Shown here piece after piece: positions 13,301 through 22,197 of a stretch of DNA of 64,000 nucleotides (its first letter is position 1; each line of letters opens with the position of its first letter). The notes under the pieces were generated by a model. The model was given only the letters and a program-made list of their open reading frames with translations. It was not told the origin of the DNA and did no database searches. A program made the translations under genes and the position numbers. The DNA comes from Undaria pinnatifida (taxonomy: Eukaryota > Sar > Phaeophyceae > Laminariales > Alariaceae): assembly GCA_012845835.1 (NCBI GenBank), contig JABAKD010000025.1, positions 25,899,504 through 25,963,503 of the forward strand, in the 5' to 3' direction.

Positions 13301-14979
13301 CTGCTGTGGCTGCTGAATGTCGATCATGGGTGGAAAGAACACTCGACACACCGAGACACGACGGTACACGGGGTACGTTCAACAATATGGAAGCAGCAGT
13401 AGGTCACGGATAAACTTGGTTGTGTTTGAAAAAGCAAAAAGCAAGAAGTTGTTATATATACCAGGTACCTGGTACTTTTTTGTGTTCGATGATTGAGACA
13501 CTCCAACGCGCTTCTCCCGTGTCTACGCCCCAAAATTAAAGAACATTTTCTAGTTTACGGAGCACTGCTGCGTTCTGCAAACAACGTACCATAGCACATG
13601 ATAAAGGTATGTACCGAGTACCCCGTGGATCTCGAAGCAGAATTCTAGGAGAGACGAAGCAGCAGCAGTACCTCGAGCAGTCGCGCAGTCGTCGTTGTTG
13701 TCGTTTGTCTTTTATTCTCTTTGAAAAAGTGAACAGACAAGACACCAAAAAAAACATTATTTCTCGTAAGAAATAATTTTCTAAAGAATAATCAATCAAT
13801 ATCATCCCGTCACCCCCGTCTCCTCCTCCCTCCCACTTCACCACCACGTATCACGCACCACGCTGCTGAGTGGAAGCATGACAACACCACCCTCATATAC
13901 CAGTACCTGCATCTTCTCGCTGCGAGGAGCTACGATGGCCCACGTGGAACACCAACCAGCTGCACAGCCATCACAGGCATCCCACGACACATTTCACATC
14001 ACCTCCTCCCTGTTCTGCTCTCATCATATCTTTTGAAGATTGGAATCCCCCTAATATGGGAACAAAACACTTGGAACTAGAACAGGAAAAAAAGTAAGAT
14101 TTCATTATTTCAGAAACAGATACCATGCGTACCTCGATTTAAGAGCACCCGAAACAGGCGCATTTCGCTCTCATCTGTGGTGGGCGATATATAGCTTGCA
14201 GTATACGCGGGAAATGCTGCATGACCGCTCTAAAAACTCCCTAGGTTGAAATCTTTCACACTCTTAAATCGGGATACCCACGTGCTTCTTACTCACCCAC
14301 TGTCGTCGCAGCCTCCCCCATCACAAGTGTGCAAACTAACTTGAAAAGTGCCCTCAGCTCCACCGGCTCCATCATCGTACACCCATTGCGCCGTGAACGG
14401 CTGCCCCGCCTCGACGAATTCGGGCGCAATAACCTCCATGCTTGGCTCCCCCTCCTCCACCACCACCGTACCGTCTGCTGCTGCTGTCACGTCGAACGCA
14501 TCCGTGCACGAAAAAACAGAGGTCTCATCAGAAAGCATGACTTTTATGGAGTACATACCAACTTCCGCTGTATCCGGGATTTGCACGTCATAGCTCCCGT
14601 CCGAGTCCATGCAGACCCCGTCATCGCGGGTGCACAAGGACACGTACTCGTTCCCGCACGCGCCCGACCCCGAGCAGCCAGAGCCGTCGAGGCCGCACGA
14701 GCGGAGCTGGATGTCGAAGCTGTTTATGTCGCCCGTGGTAGTGTCCCCAGCGGCGAAGTAGAACCACTTCATTGCGAATTCTTGCCCCGCCTCTTTTGTC
14801 GCCGAAGGTGTCACTGCTGAGATCTCCTTGACTGTCTGGGCGCCCCCTAGCGCGGGCAGGCAACAGGCTGCACCGAGCAGAGTTGATGCTGCTCGCCGCC
14901 GGGAGAGCGGCTTCGATGTGTGGATGAGGGAGGCAGGCTTGGCATGACCCTGCTGCCTACTAGGCGCTCTTCTGTCCAT
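1220..14979 (-). CDS. MC5E: Mannuronan C-5-epimerase-like gene A (5' part, seven exons)
   Basis: Gene model joined from seven exons: 14979-14297, 6354-5679, 4634-4476, 3907-3830, 3098-3003, 2656-2525, 1373-1220. All junctions are GT-AG and every phase agrees, giving about 659 codons up to the left edge. In order the protein has a short basic N-terminus with a hydrophobic stretch (residues ~33-46, likely signal peptide), two homologous Cys-containing modules (~55-170 and ~183-285), a Pro/Ser/Thr-rich linker, then the start of a right-handed beta-helix. The family converts beta-D-mannuronate to alpha-L-guluronate within alginate, here presumably outside the cell. The family call rests on the exon 7 pattern (VRVYGD, MWYGMYSYGHLGG) and on exon-by-exon homology to gene B, which carries the diagnostic YGFDPHDD and HGIIASKRC motifs. 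The exons with the catalytic motif lie left of base 1. Family call fairly sure; exact substrate is inferred. Confidence 0.82.
2025..2079 (-). pseudogene. Truncated echo of gene A exon 7
   Basis: On the minus strand this reads SGLCCDVTNLDLFDAVRV, matching the start of exon 7 (RGLCEDLSNLDLFDSVRV), then stops matching just after the Arg-Val codons. It lies about 650 bp upstream of the real exon in the same orientation. The acceptor equivalent is altered (no clean CAG). A small partial exon duplication. Confidence 0.75.
2108..2336 (+). mobile_element. Poly(A)-type short retroposon with triplicated head
   Basis: The body from about 2180 (CAATGGGATCCCAAGGGTGC) to the A-rich tail near 2336 matches the 50313-50498 family. 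In front is a roughly 24-bp motif (ATAGGGACAGCTCACG-type) present three times in tandem. The end hairpin (CCATCCGTCAGAGAT) is mutated. Confidence 0.7.
2525..2656 (-). CDS. MC5E: Epimerase gene A exon 6 (44 codons)
   Basis: Phase 0-0, acceptor ATGAAG, donor GTGACT. It encodes CDGVAQNDMGECRMDI and YLGYDSTEAYGVTWK, closely matching gene B exon 59786-59655 at equal length. It is the best conserved exon pair with exon 7, so these rungs probably sit near the substrate groove. Confidence 0.86.
2703..2724. repeat. Homopolymer run of about 22 G
   Basis: Uninterrupted G run in the intron about 45 bp upstream (transcript sense) of gene A exon 6. On the coding strand it is a C run and may help form the polypyrimidine tract. 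Length is likely uncertain in any assembly. Confidence 0.8.
3003..3098 (-). CDS. MC5E: Epimerase gene A exon 5 (32 codons)
   Basis: Phase 0-0 exon from acceptor TTGCAG to donor GTGATT. It starts IRSWDPSKMLEHIF and ends ARSFISCVSE. The gene B counterpart at 60723-60628 has the same length and the same SW...RS(F/Y)..C(V/L)SE frame. Confidence 0.8.
3830..3907 (-). CDS. MC5E: Epimerase gene A exon 4 (26 codons)
   Basis: Phase 0-0 exon, acceptor GTGCAG, donor GTGAGC. It starts LKLSSTVKKWNR and contains GHGGNIDID. It aligns without gaps to the 26-codon gene B exon at 61090-61013 (LQLSSSTELYIR...GAGGHLYF). The divergence (roughly a third identical) shows the two genes are not a recent copy. Confidence 0.78.
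4476..4634 (-). CDS. MC5E: Epimerase gene A exon 3: first beta-helix turns
   Basis: 53 codons between acceptor CCGTAG and donor GTGGGT, phase 0 on both sides. Alternating short strands (TWLLSTSIEIT, VTFSIKGTSI) end in RGGDCDE, typical of the first rungs of a right-handed beta-helix. No matching exon for gene B occurs before the right edge. Confidence 0.78.
5679..6354 (-). CDS. MC5E: Epimerase gene A exon 2: end of module 2 and P/S/T-rich linker
   Basis: The exon follows an AG acceptor (CATCAACAG) and starts in the phase required by exon 1, completing a Gly codon. The first residues (GEVSATLCEDPGC) align with the second half of module 1, which supports a splice across 7.9 kb. DYDVVVP and EYKLQV strands follow, then about 110 residues rich in Pro, Ser and Thr with repeated SPSAPT-like units, probably a glycosylated extracellular spacer. 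The last part (CLTLTKLYDWLAAMPDGVPE) begins the catalytic region. Donor is GTGAGT, phase 0. The open frame on the opposite strand here is a shadow. Confidence 0.82.
6908..7185 (+). mobile_element. tRNA-derived SINE, copy 1
   Basis: The head has A-box-like GTGGCGCATCAGGTTAT and B-box-like GAGTTCGAATCCC about 50 bp apart, as in a tRNA-derived pol III promoter. The body contains GAAAGCGCGAGAGCGTGAGTTAGC and ends CCACGGCTTGTCCAGAAGCTGG. Other copies: 25801-26081, 27915-28195, 49135-49400, 49399-49676, 58309-58582. It lies in the 7.9-kb intron of gene A. Confidence 0.72.
7200..8190. other. Intron of gene A, unassigned
   Basis: No exon, RNA gene or recognised repeat could be supported. Short open frames on both strands lack splice context and domain content. 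Confidence 0.4.
8196..8460 (-). mobile_element. CAGCTG-ended MITE-like repeat, full copy
   Basis: About 265 bp between imperfect inverted ends ACAGCTGTCAGA and ACAGCTGTGAGATCGAA. Internal landmarks: GTTGACCCTGATAGCTACA, GTCGCCGACCTATATCC, ACACACAACCCGTAATACGCG, GCTTGCAAAGATGAG. Further copies near 616, 16830, 23167, 23625, 32036, 32140, 32900, 50222 and 63838. No coding capacity. Confidence 0.65.
8614..8764. repeat. Two tandem copies of a ~76-bp unit
   Basis: The unit begins GGTTCGTACGGTGCAGGCAG and contains CCGCTGTAGTTCGTAGCCGCG; the copies differ by about one base, so the duplication is recent. Confidence 0.85.
8838..9317. repeat. Direct repeats of ~150 bp flanking a (CAA)n tract
   Basis: 8838-8985 and 9170-9317 share ATCGTGCGTTG, GGGAAAGC, TAGGGCTCCAGCACCTTTG and GTGTGACC, about 75-80% identical by eye. 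Between them lies a CAA-rich stretch (8975-9016). They could be terminal repeats of a small degenerate element or a simple duplication. Confidence 0.6.
9528..9800. repeat. GGGTC/CCCGCGGGTC-rich repeat, copy 1
   Basis: Dense runs of GGGTC and the palindrome CCCGCGGGT on both strands, e.g. four consecutive GGGTC units around 9560-9580. Intronic in gene A. Related to 11697-11990. Confidence 0.75.
9960..10490. repeat. Tandem duplication of ~240 bp with embedded CAG/TAG triplet runs
   Basis: About 9970-10195 and 10235-10490 match, sharing ATACCAGTACGAAAT, GCAGTCGTCGTCGAAGCAGC and GGCTTGCTGCCGGAGGCGGC. Each carries CAGCAG runs of different length. The open frames seen here follow the triplet runs and are not considered genes. 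Confidence 0.8.
10760..11465. repeat. T-rich diverged direct duplication
   Basis: 10765-10970 and 11140-11460 share GGGGTATTTTTTCCC, CTTGCRTGTCCA, TTTTGGCTC and GCTTTGGCTC blocks in the same order, separated by a purine-rich G-tract segment (10975-11105). Intronic in gene A; no coding signal. Confidence 0.55.
11697..11990. repeat. GGGTC pentamer repeat with a perfect inverted repeat
   Basis: Runs of GGGTC interspersed with CAGGAGGATTTCAAAA-like spacers. At 11929-11960 three GGGTC units face three GACCC units across a 2-nt loop, a 15-bp perfect palindromic stem. Four GGGTC in a row also fit a G-quadruplex pattern. Same repeat type as 9528-9800. Confidence 0.8.
12000..14290. other. 5' part of the gene A long intron, unassigned
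   Basis: Mostly unassigned. A short block at about 12455-12550 (GCGGACCACGA ... TTTCCTGGAAG ... CCTGGAAAGTTC) recurs at 48190-48290 and 48880-48985, so it is a dispersed repeat. No supported exon. Confidence 0.45.
14297..14979 (-). CDS. MC5E: Epimerase gene A exon 1: signal peptide and first beta-sandwich-like module
   Basis: Starts at ATG 14979; the first in-frame Met precedes an Arg-rich stretch and a hydrophobic segment ending in LPALGGAQ, as in a signal peptide. Module 1 has a Trp (MKWFYF), paired Cys, then DGSYDVQIP and YSIKV strands and a closing SCTDAFDV. Module 2 begins at about residue 183 (EVIAPEFVEAGQPF). The exon ends in phase 2 at a GTGAGT donor after CDDSG. The pattern (Ala-Gly, Trp, DGSY, terminal DAFDV) resembles Kre9/Knh1-type Ser/Thr-rich cell-wall proteins; that is a resemblance only. 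The next exon is 7.9 kb away. Confidence 0.8.
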
Positions 14980-15319
14980 GCCTGCGGTGTGGACAGCGGA
15001 CAGAGTGCTCGCTGCAGAGAAAAACAGCCCTGAGTCTTAGCAAGGGTCCTGTTAGGTGTGCTCCAGCCGGTGGCTGTTCCTCAACGCGGAAATAAAGGCG
15101 TGAGGCGCGAGAGAGTGCCCGGGGAATTGCCTTGGGGGGGGGGGGAGTGCTTGGTTGCCTGTCGCGCCTCCTAGCTAAAGTCAGAACTCGGACGGCTTTG
15201 TGTGGAGCACGCCCTGCTCCCGTTTGTGTGTTTTCTCGAGGGGACTCGGGACTCGGGTGGTTGGTCGCTATCAACCAATTCGGCAGAACAACGTCATACG
15301 TCATACAGCCTGAGTGAGT

Positions 15320-15467
15320 GTCGCCCTATAGTGCCGGCTAACAGTATCGGCATTATAAAGGACATCGGCACTATTAATTACTTGACAATAGTATTATAAT
15401 TGTTGCAAAGTGGTTTTACTCGCACTATAAAAGAGTAAAAGTCATTTAGACAGCACTATAGGGAGAC
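15320..15467. mobile_element. Small MITE with 17-bp terminal inverted repeats
   Basis: The ends GTCGCCCTATAGTGCCG (15320-15336) and the reverse complement of 15451-15467 (GTCTCCCTATAGTGCTG) match at 15 of 17 positions; the interior is AT-rich, without a frame. It sits about 340 bp upstream of the gene A start codon. No clear target-site duplication. Confidence 0.72.
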
Positions 15468-15469
15468 TT

Positions 15470-16069
15470 TCATTGCCGCATCGTCATGCACATAATCGAA
15501 TCTGTCAGAATATAATAGTCTCAAAATAGCGAAAACTCCATGAAATCATCACGCCATCTTTCGGTCAACCCAGTTGTATTCAGTATAAAATGCAAACCTG
15601 TTTATGAGCAGTGGATGGGGGATGGAGCGGCACGACAACATTTCGGCGCGACAACAAATGATTGGCCACAAAGTATTTCATAATATTATTGAAATAAACG
15701 ATTATTTGCTCTTTTCATTTTTCGGTTGATTTTTGGGAGATCTTGGATCAAATTCCAATATTATCTTCATTACGAGGACCGTTCTTCGTTTCATTTATGT
15801 CAAGGTACGTATCATACATGTGCATCATACTTTACGCGAGACGCACTCTGCTCTCTTTCTTGGTCTGCGGTGATGAGCTGTTGTCAGGGAGGGGGGGGGC
15901 AGGTGGTGCTCGTACATATATAGCACGGTTTGCACACTCTTAAACGCACCACACACAGAAGACAGCAGAGCACTCAGGACTCATAGAAAACAGCAGCAAA
16001 CCGGCGGTGGTTTGCACAACCGGCCCCTTTTTTGTGACGACACAATCTCCTTGTAGTTGTCATCACAAC
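15470..16069. other. Intergenic, unassigned
   Basis: No exon or known repeat recognised upstream of gene A beyond the MITE at 15320-15467. Confidence 0.4.
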
Positions 16070-16161
16070 ATCAACTGGAAACCCTTATTTCGGGTTCAAA
16101 TTTACTTGAAATTAATATAGCTATTAATTAGGGGGAATTTTTGGAGCTCTAAAGGGGTTAA
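16070..16161. mobile_element. TTAA-ended mini-MITE, diverged copy
   Basis: Contains CAACTGGAAACCC, TTTACTTGAAATTA and the terminal CTCTAAAGGGGTTAA of the ~90-bp family best preserved at 44764-44853; the left end is eroded. Confidence 0.65.
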
Positions 16162-16829
16162 TATATCCCCCACGCAACGATGTGGTCGCGCTTTCATGGG
16201 ACTTTGCAGTTCGATTACATGTGTGTATGTGCAGCGTGGCACGGGGAGGTATTATTATACCGTTGAGATTGGAAAAAAATGGAAATAAATGCCGTACTTA
16301 AAGGAGACTATCTTGTGTACACCATCACAATGTACATGCATACAAACACTAACACATGCATCATACACCCACACGCCAGTATTAGTAACCAATGTTTGTT
16401 CAGCACCATCATATAGGAGACTCAATAACACACACACTCACTCGTACCAGGTCTGGCACTCGGTATACCTGGTACGGATACGGGTATATAATGTGATACT
16501 TGCTGCCGGCTGTTGGATGTGGAACCCTCTGGTGGAATAAAACCAGAACCTGCTGAACCTGACCTGATCGTGCGCAATCTGAGTTATAGACTAGTCTATA
16601 TGTTTCCTGATGGATTGATTGTGGATTATTCTAGATTTAGTATTACGACGACATCGACCGATAGAGATTCGATACCGTAAGTTGTTTTGCTGTTGGTGGG
16701 TGTATGGTAGCTACTACTGCTGCTGCTGCTGTGTAGAGTGTTGTTCGTGTTGCCTGCAGCTGAGAGTAAATGACGTACCGGCAGTATTTAGACAGACTCT
16801 TCATCAATACACAGACAGGACCTACATTA

Positions 16830-17010
16830 TAACTCTGTTGACCCTGATAGCTACACTGCTGCAGTTGCAAGGGGAGTCGCCGACCTATATCCCTTAATGA
16901 GGACACACAACCCGTAATACGCGCGATCGGAGTATCACACAAAGCTTGCAAAGATAGATGAGTTTCGACAAAGTATTCGATCTCACAGTTCGAGTGTATT
17001 TAAATTTTTT
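16830..17010 (-). mobile_element. CAGCTG-ended MITE-like repeat, partial
   Basis: Matches the second half of 8196-8460 (TGTTGACCCTGATAGCTACA to TTCGATCTCACAG); the other end is missing. Confidence 0.65.
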
Positions 17011-17660
17011 ATAATACGTGTGCGACGATACGAAAAGAACAAAAAAAGTGGATGTATGAGATTCTTGGTAACAATATAGACTATACGACGAATGAATCGC
17101 AAGTCGCAAGAAAATGTGATTCACAAAGGAAAGGGGGAGAGGGGGGGGGGGGGCATCTGTCCCCCTACCCCCGAGTATATATTACGGATAGCAATTGCGG
17201 GCGAGCGACGAATAAGCAGGTCTAAACTCGTATACCCGGTAAGTTTCGTACACGCCATACACGCCAACGGCTCAGTTTTGTAGATGGGGTCCTTGATGTC
17301 TTGGTAGTGGCAACGCGGAAGGGGACGGGGGTAACGATTCTCTCTGTATATTAATTTCCCTTTTTATCCGCGTGCGTACATGGGCGCCCCTTAGGCTAAC
17401 TATATCGTCTCTTCTCTACGTATGTATGCTGAATACCATACATAGCAGGTGCCCGCAGGGCATTTATCAATGCCACCATGAAACGCGACTCACCTGGCTG
17501 CCGGCGGCACTGCACGACGAGCGAAACGCCTCCCATCTTGTAGCCGCGGTCTACGTGGCCGCTCTATATTCCATCAGAGAGCCCCATCTGTAACGGGGGG
17601 GTGGGGGGGGCGGGGGGCGGCTCTGTATCGTCCCACTACTCCCCACGCGCGCTTACACGA

Positions 17661-19568
17661 ATGGATACTGTACTCCGACTCCCGAACCGAAGGATCTACA
17701 TCCTACCTCATGTCCAAGAGTTCTTGGCGGGCCTCGACTCGACGTGGGAGGACCGCCTATCGAGGTGGACCCTCGGGGTGCGAAATGCGTTAGAAGAGGG
17801 GGAGGCGCTTCCCCCGTTCCCGACGGCAGCGTGGACCCTCGGGTCCCAAAACGGGTTTGAGGCAGGGAACGAGCTGCCTCCCTCCCCGACGGCAGCGGGG
17901 GTAACATCGGAAGGAACAGAACCGGCGCTGGAGAGTGACTCATTAGCAGCGGGAGTAATACAACCAGAAGGAGCAGCCCCGGCGTCTGAAGGTGACTCGA
18001 GGGTAAGGGGGCAGGCAGAGCCAGGAGGCGCCGCTTATGTAGCCGTGGAAAACACCCTCATGGCCGAACAAGGGGATGTCACGGTGGCGGGACCCTTGCC
18101 CCCCCCTCTGAGTCAGTCCAGCGCCACCCCAGCGGCGATGAGGGGAACGGCGGAAGGAACGGGCCCGGCACGGGAGAGCGACCCTTCAGCAGCGGGCGTG
18201 GCACCACCGGAAGGTGCAACTCTAGCGTCAAAAGGTGACCCGGGGGGGAGGGAGCAGACGGAGCCAGGAGGTGCTGTATCTGTTGCTACGGGAAACTCCC
18301 GAACTGCCGAAAACAGGGAGGCGACGGCGCCGGGACACCCGCGCGCGCCCCCAACACAGCCCAGCGTCACCCCAGCAACATCGAGAGCGACTGCGTCTAC
18401 GTTCACTGGTGCAGTAGAGGGTGGGAGAAGCACAAGAGGCAGACGAGGTCAACCGCGCGGATCCGGAAGAGGAACACGAGTGACGACAACTGGGAGAGGA
18501 GGCACCACGAACCGAGGGCAAATCCCTCGACATGGAAGCGGCGAGGTTCCCTCGGCCCCTGTCGAAGGAAGGGTTGGCGGTGTAGAGAGGGAAGGCGGGG
18601 ACGGAGAGGGAGGAGGGTCAGCACCAGGGAGCGTAACGCAACTTCGCGCTTTCACTGCAGACGACCACAGCGGTACGAGCTGTGGGGGCTGTAGAGCAAG
18701 GATTGCTCGGGGACACCGAGTGGTGGGGTTGCCCTGTGGACGTCAACATGCAATGCATGCGCGGTGCATAGTGAATGCGGTGAGACGAGGCGGGGCGCAG
18801 GTGACGTTTCTCTGCGGAGCAAGGAGATGCACAGTCTGCCATGGAAGACGGGAAGCAATAGAAGCGGCAGTTCAGGCCGACCCTGAACTACGCGTGACGG
18901 CAGCGGGGCTCGGGGGGAGACCTGACGATGGCGAGGAAGACCGCCGGGATGGCCTCTGCTATCCCTGGGATCAAAACACGTTGGGAATTGCAGGACCGCT
19001 CGATGATGTCCCCCTTGAGAACCTCCAACAACGCTTCGCCACTGTTTTCAAAGTGCAGCCGAGGCTGGCCACTGCCCACGCCAAGCTTATCACCCATGTG
19101 CTTGGCTACCTCAATCACGCCTTGGGAGAGCATCGTCAATGCACACAATCGGAGATGCCGCAATCACTGCTGAGGTCAATCAAGTTGTGGTACATCCTCC
19201 CAGCTCTACTGCACTCGCAGGATGGCCGAATGAAACGGCGTGAGAGATTTGTATCTGCCGAACGCGGTGACCTCACCCCCTTGCTCCCGTGGTTAATGGA
19301 GTATACCCGTCGAACATCGACGAGGCAAATCGGCCAAGCCCGCGAAGAGACGGACGATGATATGTTTAAGAGGGCATCATCAGCATGCCGCCATCGAGGG
19401 GGGGTGACTGTGGCAGCACGCATCCTCCTCGCGGAACCACGCGCGCCCGGGGGACGAGGAAACGTGGGAGCGCGTAAAATCAAAGTTCCCGGAGGAGAAC
19501 CAGCCCTGCGTTTCCGAAGCTGCAGCGGCAGCGGTGGCAACAAGTTCCACCGACCAGGAGGAAGGTAG
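17661..19568 (+). pseudogene. Retrotransposon ORF, N-terminal part with RING-like zinc motif
   Basis: The first ATG in a long open frame is 17661. The first ~330 residues are low complexity (Ala, Gly, Pro, Glu) with two repeated blocks (AGV-PEGA...GGAA). Residues of about 18680-18845 form a Cys/His motif: CGGC, LPCGRQHAMHARC, CGARRCTVC, with spacing like a RING-H2 finger. A helical region follows (PLENLQQRFATVF...LLRSIKLWYILPALL), as in the N-terminal extension of related RTs. The frame ends at 19566-19568 only because of one extra G in the run near 19450. In the frame beginning at 19441 the protein continues (GDEETWERVKSKFPEE) into the RT. Confidence 0.8.
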
Positions 19569-21150
19569 TGTACCCAACTGGCGCCCGGGGGAAGAGTTCG
19601 ACCCACAGGTGGCTCTCGAGGTCATCAATTCTCGCAACGCCTTATCAGGCGCGGGAAGCGACGGTCTGCGATTCTCGCATTTGCAGTCAATAATCAGGAC
19701 TGGTTTCGGGCGCGAAAAATTTGGAGCTGGCATTGAAGCCTTCTGGAGAAGAATTATCGATGATCCAAATGTCTTCCCACCTGAATTCTGGCAGCTCTTC
19801 TTGCAATCCAACCTCACTGCCCTGGGTGAAAAATTCCGCCCCGTGTGCGTGGGGATGACGTGGAGGCGGCTTATTGCGGCCGGAACCACGCGGCAGTGGC
19901 GACCACGGCTGGAGGAGCCCAACCGCGAAGCGAGATAGTTTGGAGTCGGAGTACGAGGGGGGGATGGAACAGGTAGCGCTACGCGCAAGAATACATCACG
20001 AGACAAAAAACTGGCTGATTCTCGCCGATTGCTCCTACGCATTCAACACAGTGAAGCGGACTGCTATGCTAGCGGAGGCATCCACTTGCGTGCCGGCGCT
20101 TACACCGTTCGTGGCAAAATGTTACGGCGAGATGTCTGCGCCTGTGTTCTTTCAGATGGAATCGGGAGAAAGGCGGAAGATCGACTGCTCCAGCGGGGTA
20201 CAACAAGGTGATGCCATGTTGCCGGCGTTTTTCTGCATGCCGCTCCTGCCGGTGCTGAAGCGGACACGGGCGGAGTTCAAGACAAGAGGTGTAGAGACAT
20301 TCGCCTACCTAGATGATATTAGCATCGGAATGGTGCAAATCACACCCGATACTGTGGGAGTGGTACCCTTTCTCATGCGTGAGCTGTCCAGCATCGGCAT
20401 TGCGATCAACCCGAGCAAAACGGTTGCCCTACCCCCAAAAGGGCATGTACCTGCGCCGTAACAAATCGCCCTTCTTAAAGGCATTGGCGTCAGCATCGCT
20501 GAACGTGGTGGGGTTAAGGTGGTGGGGGTGCCCATCGGCACAGATGAGTACGTGAGGGAGAGCGCAATGGAGATCGTCCAAAACGGGGGAGCGGAGCAAC
20601 TCGCTCGGATGTTGTCGCGCATGCCGGACAAGCAATCAGGCAACCTGATTGCCACCGGCTGTATGGTTCAACGGACCTCCTACCTTGAACGCGTGATGGT
20701 CCCAGAACTATCGCTGACTGCATGCAAAAAAGCTGATGGCAACTCCTTGTGGATGCTGGAGAAATTGTTCGATCTCCCGGGGACAGCAGAAGAATCGTAG
20801 TTCTTCGCGAACGGGTGCCCGACAAACATGTTGACCCTGCAACCCCATCAACAGGCGCAGGCGAGCCTGTCCACGGGGGCCGGAGGGTTTGGGCTGTCGT
20901 CGGCTGAAGCCCGGAGGATGTCAGCATCCGTCGGGAGCTTGGTGGCGACGGTGCCAGACGTGCTTGCTGACCTGTCCGGCGCAATAGGGAACAACGTCCG
21001 GAGGGCGCTGCCCGATTCTGACCTCGTGCGGCGCATCTGAAACAGCGTCAGGGACCTGCACGATGTGCATGGGGTTTCAGAGGAGGCCATGGCGAACATC
21101 GTGCGGGAAAGCTGGCGGGACAGAGCTTTAGAGCAGGAGAGCAAGGTGCC
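19441..21150 (+). pseudogene. Retrotransposon reverse transcriptase, frameshifted
   Basis: RT fingers/palm: NALSGAGSDGLRFSHLQSI, then LTALGEKFRPVCVGMTWRRL in one frame. After an in-frame TAG (19936) and an extra G in the run at 19957-19963, the next frame gives NWLILADCSYAFNTVKR (first catalytic Asp), SSGVQQGDAM and FAYLDDISIG. The YLDD active site is at 20306-20317. Continuation IGIAINPSKTVAL is the usual motif D/E region. Stops TAA 20459, TAG 20798 and TGA 21038 interrupt the thumb region (GVPIGTDEYVRESAM, LSTGAGGFGLSSAEARR). Catalytic residues are intact, but the gene cannot be read through. Confidence 0.88.
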
Positions 21151-21345
21151 TCAGGGCAATCAATTGCAGACGTGTTGCCTGCACACGACGCCGAAACTAT
21201 CAGCTCCAGCAAAGCGCAGCATAGACTGAGTAAACTGGTAAATCGAGTACGTTATGAAAGGTAGGTCTCGTCGCTGGACCAGCTCCCCGAGACGAGGCCC
21301 CAGCGAGGCACAAGCGAATCTCAAAGTGAGAAGGAGGCACGATAC

Positions 21346-22197
21346 GTGGCCAAGGCCCGGCAACGGAGTCGATCAGGATCAGGGGCTATCGCCTCCCTAA
21401 GGGCGAGGCCGGTAGACTCAGCTAGAACCATCCCTGCATCAGAGTTTGTGACTGCGGGGAAGAGATTTCTGGGGATAGAGGAATTCCTGGCGGCGAGATG
21501 CCCATGCTGCGGTGAAGCGGAGGTTAATACGCGGCATGCACGATTGTGTCACCGAGCGGGCGCGCAGGTGAACCAGCACCAACCCCTTGTGCACGCGCTC
21601 TCCCGCACCCTTCAGAGAATGCCCATCCGCATCCAGGTGGAAAGCGGAGCCCCGTTCCACGCAGACAGGGATTTGCGAATGGACATCGTGATTGAGGCAG
21701 GTGGACTAAAAGATGCTACGGCACCGGAGTATCGCGACAAGTCGATTCTCCTCGACGTGACGTATGCGGACCCACAAGCAGGGGTCCACATGCGGGCAGG
21801 AAGCGCGGATCGAAACGGATCAGCGGCTTCCACTTCAGAGGCGCGCAAGCGCAACCACTACGCTCGTCCGGGACAGGTGTCCTTCGACGAACGCAAATAT
21901 AAACTCGCCACCCTCGCGGTGGGAAGCTTTGGGCGCCTCGGGAAAGAAGGCAGCGACCTGATCGATCAGGTGGCGGCAAGCATTGTTGGAGGGACGGACG
22001 CATCGTCCCCAGCGCGGAAAGGCGTGTGCAAGGAGCGACTATTCCACATCATTTCTGTGACCACTCAGGTCGCGATTTCGCGCAGAGTTCATCGATATAG
22101 ACTATCCCTGAGGGATCGTCAGGCCGCGAGGGGAAGGGAGGAAGAATCGGGAGGACTACGGCCACTGGCCTGGGGTGGCAATGTTGATGAGCATTAA
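21346..22197 (+). pseudogene. Retrotransposon C-terminal CCHC motif and restriction-like endonuclease
   Basis: Open in one frame up to TAA 22195-22197. Starts in a basic region, then a CPCC...TRHARLC zinc knuckle (C-x2-C, H-x3-C), VNQHQPLVHALSRTL, then LRMDIVIEAGG and KSILLDVTYADPQ, which I read as the R-x-D ... D core of the PD-(D/E)xK nuclease used by RLE-type non-LTR elements. A conserved tail follows (KERLFHIISVTTQVAISRR). Separated from the RT frame by a damaged stretch at 21040-21345. Confidence 0.8.

Noticed and set aside
14329-14820. 163-codon plus-strand frame
   Set aside because: Shadow of gene A exon 1; no domains and opposite to the supported strand.
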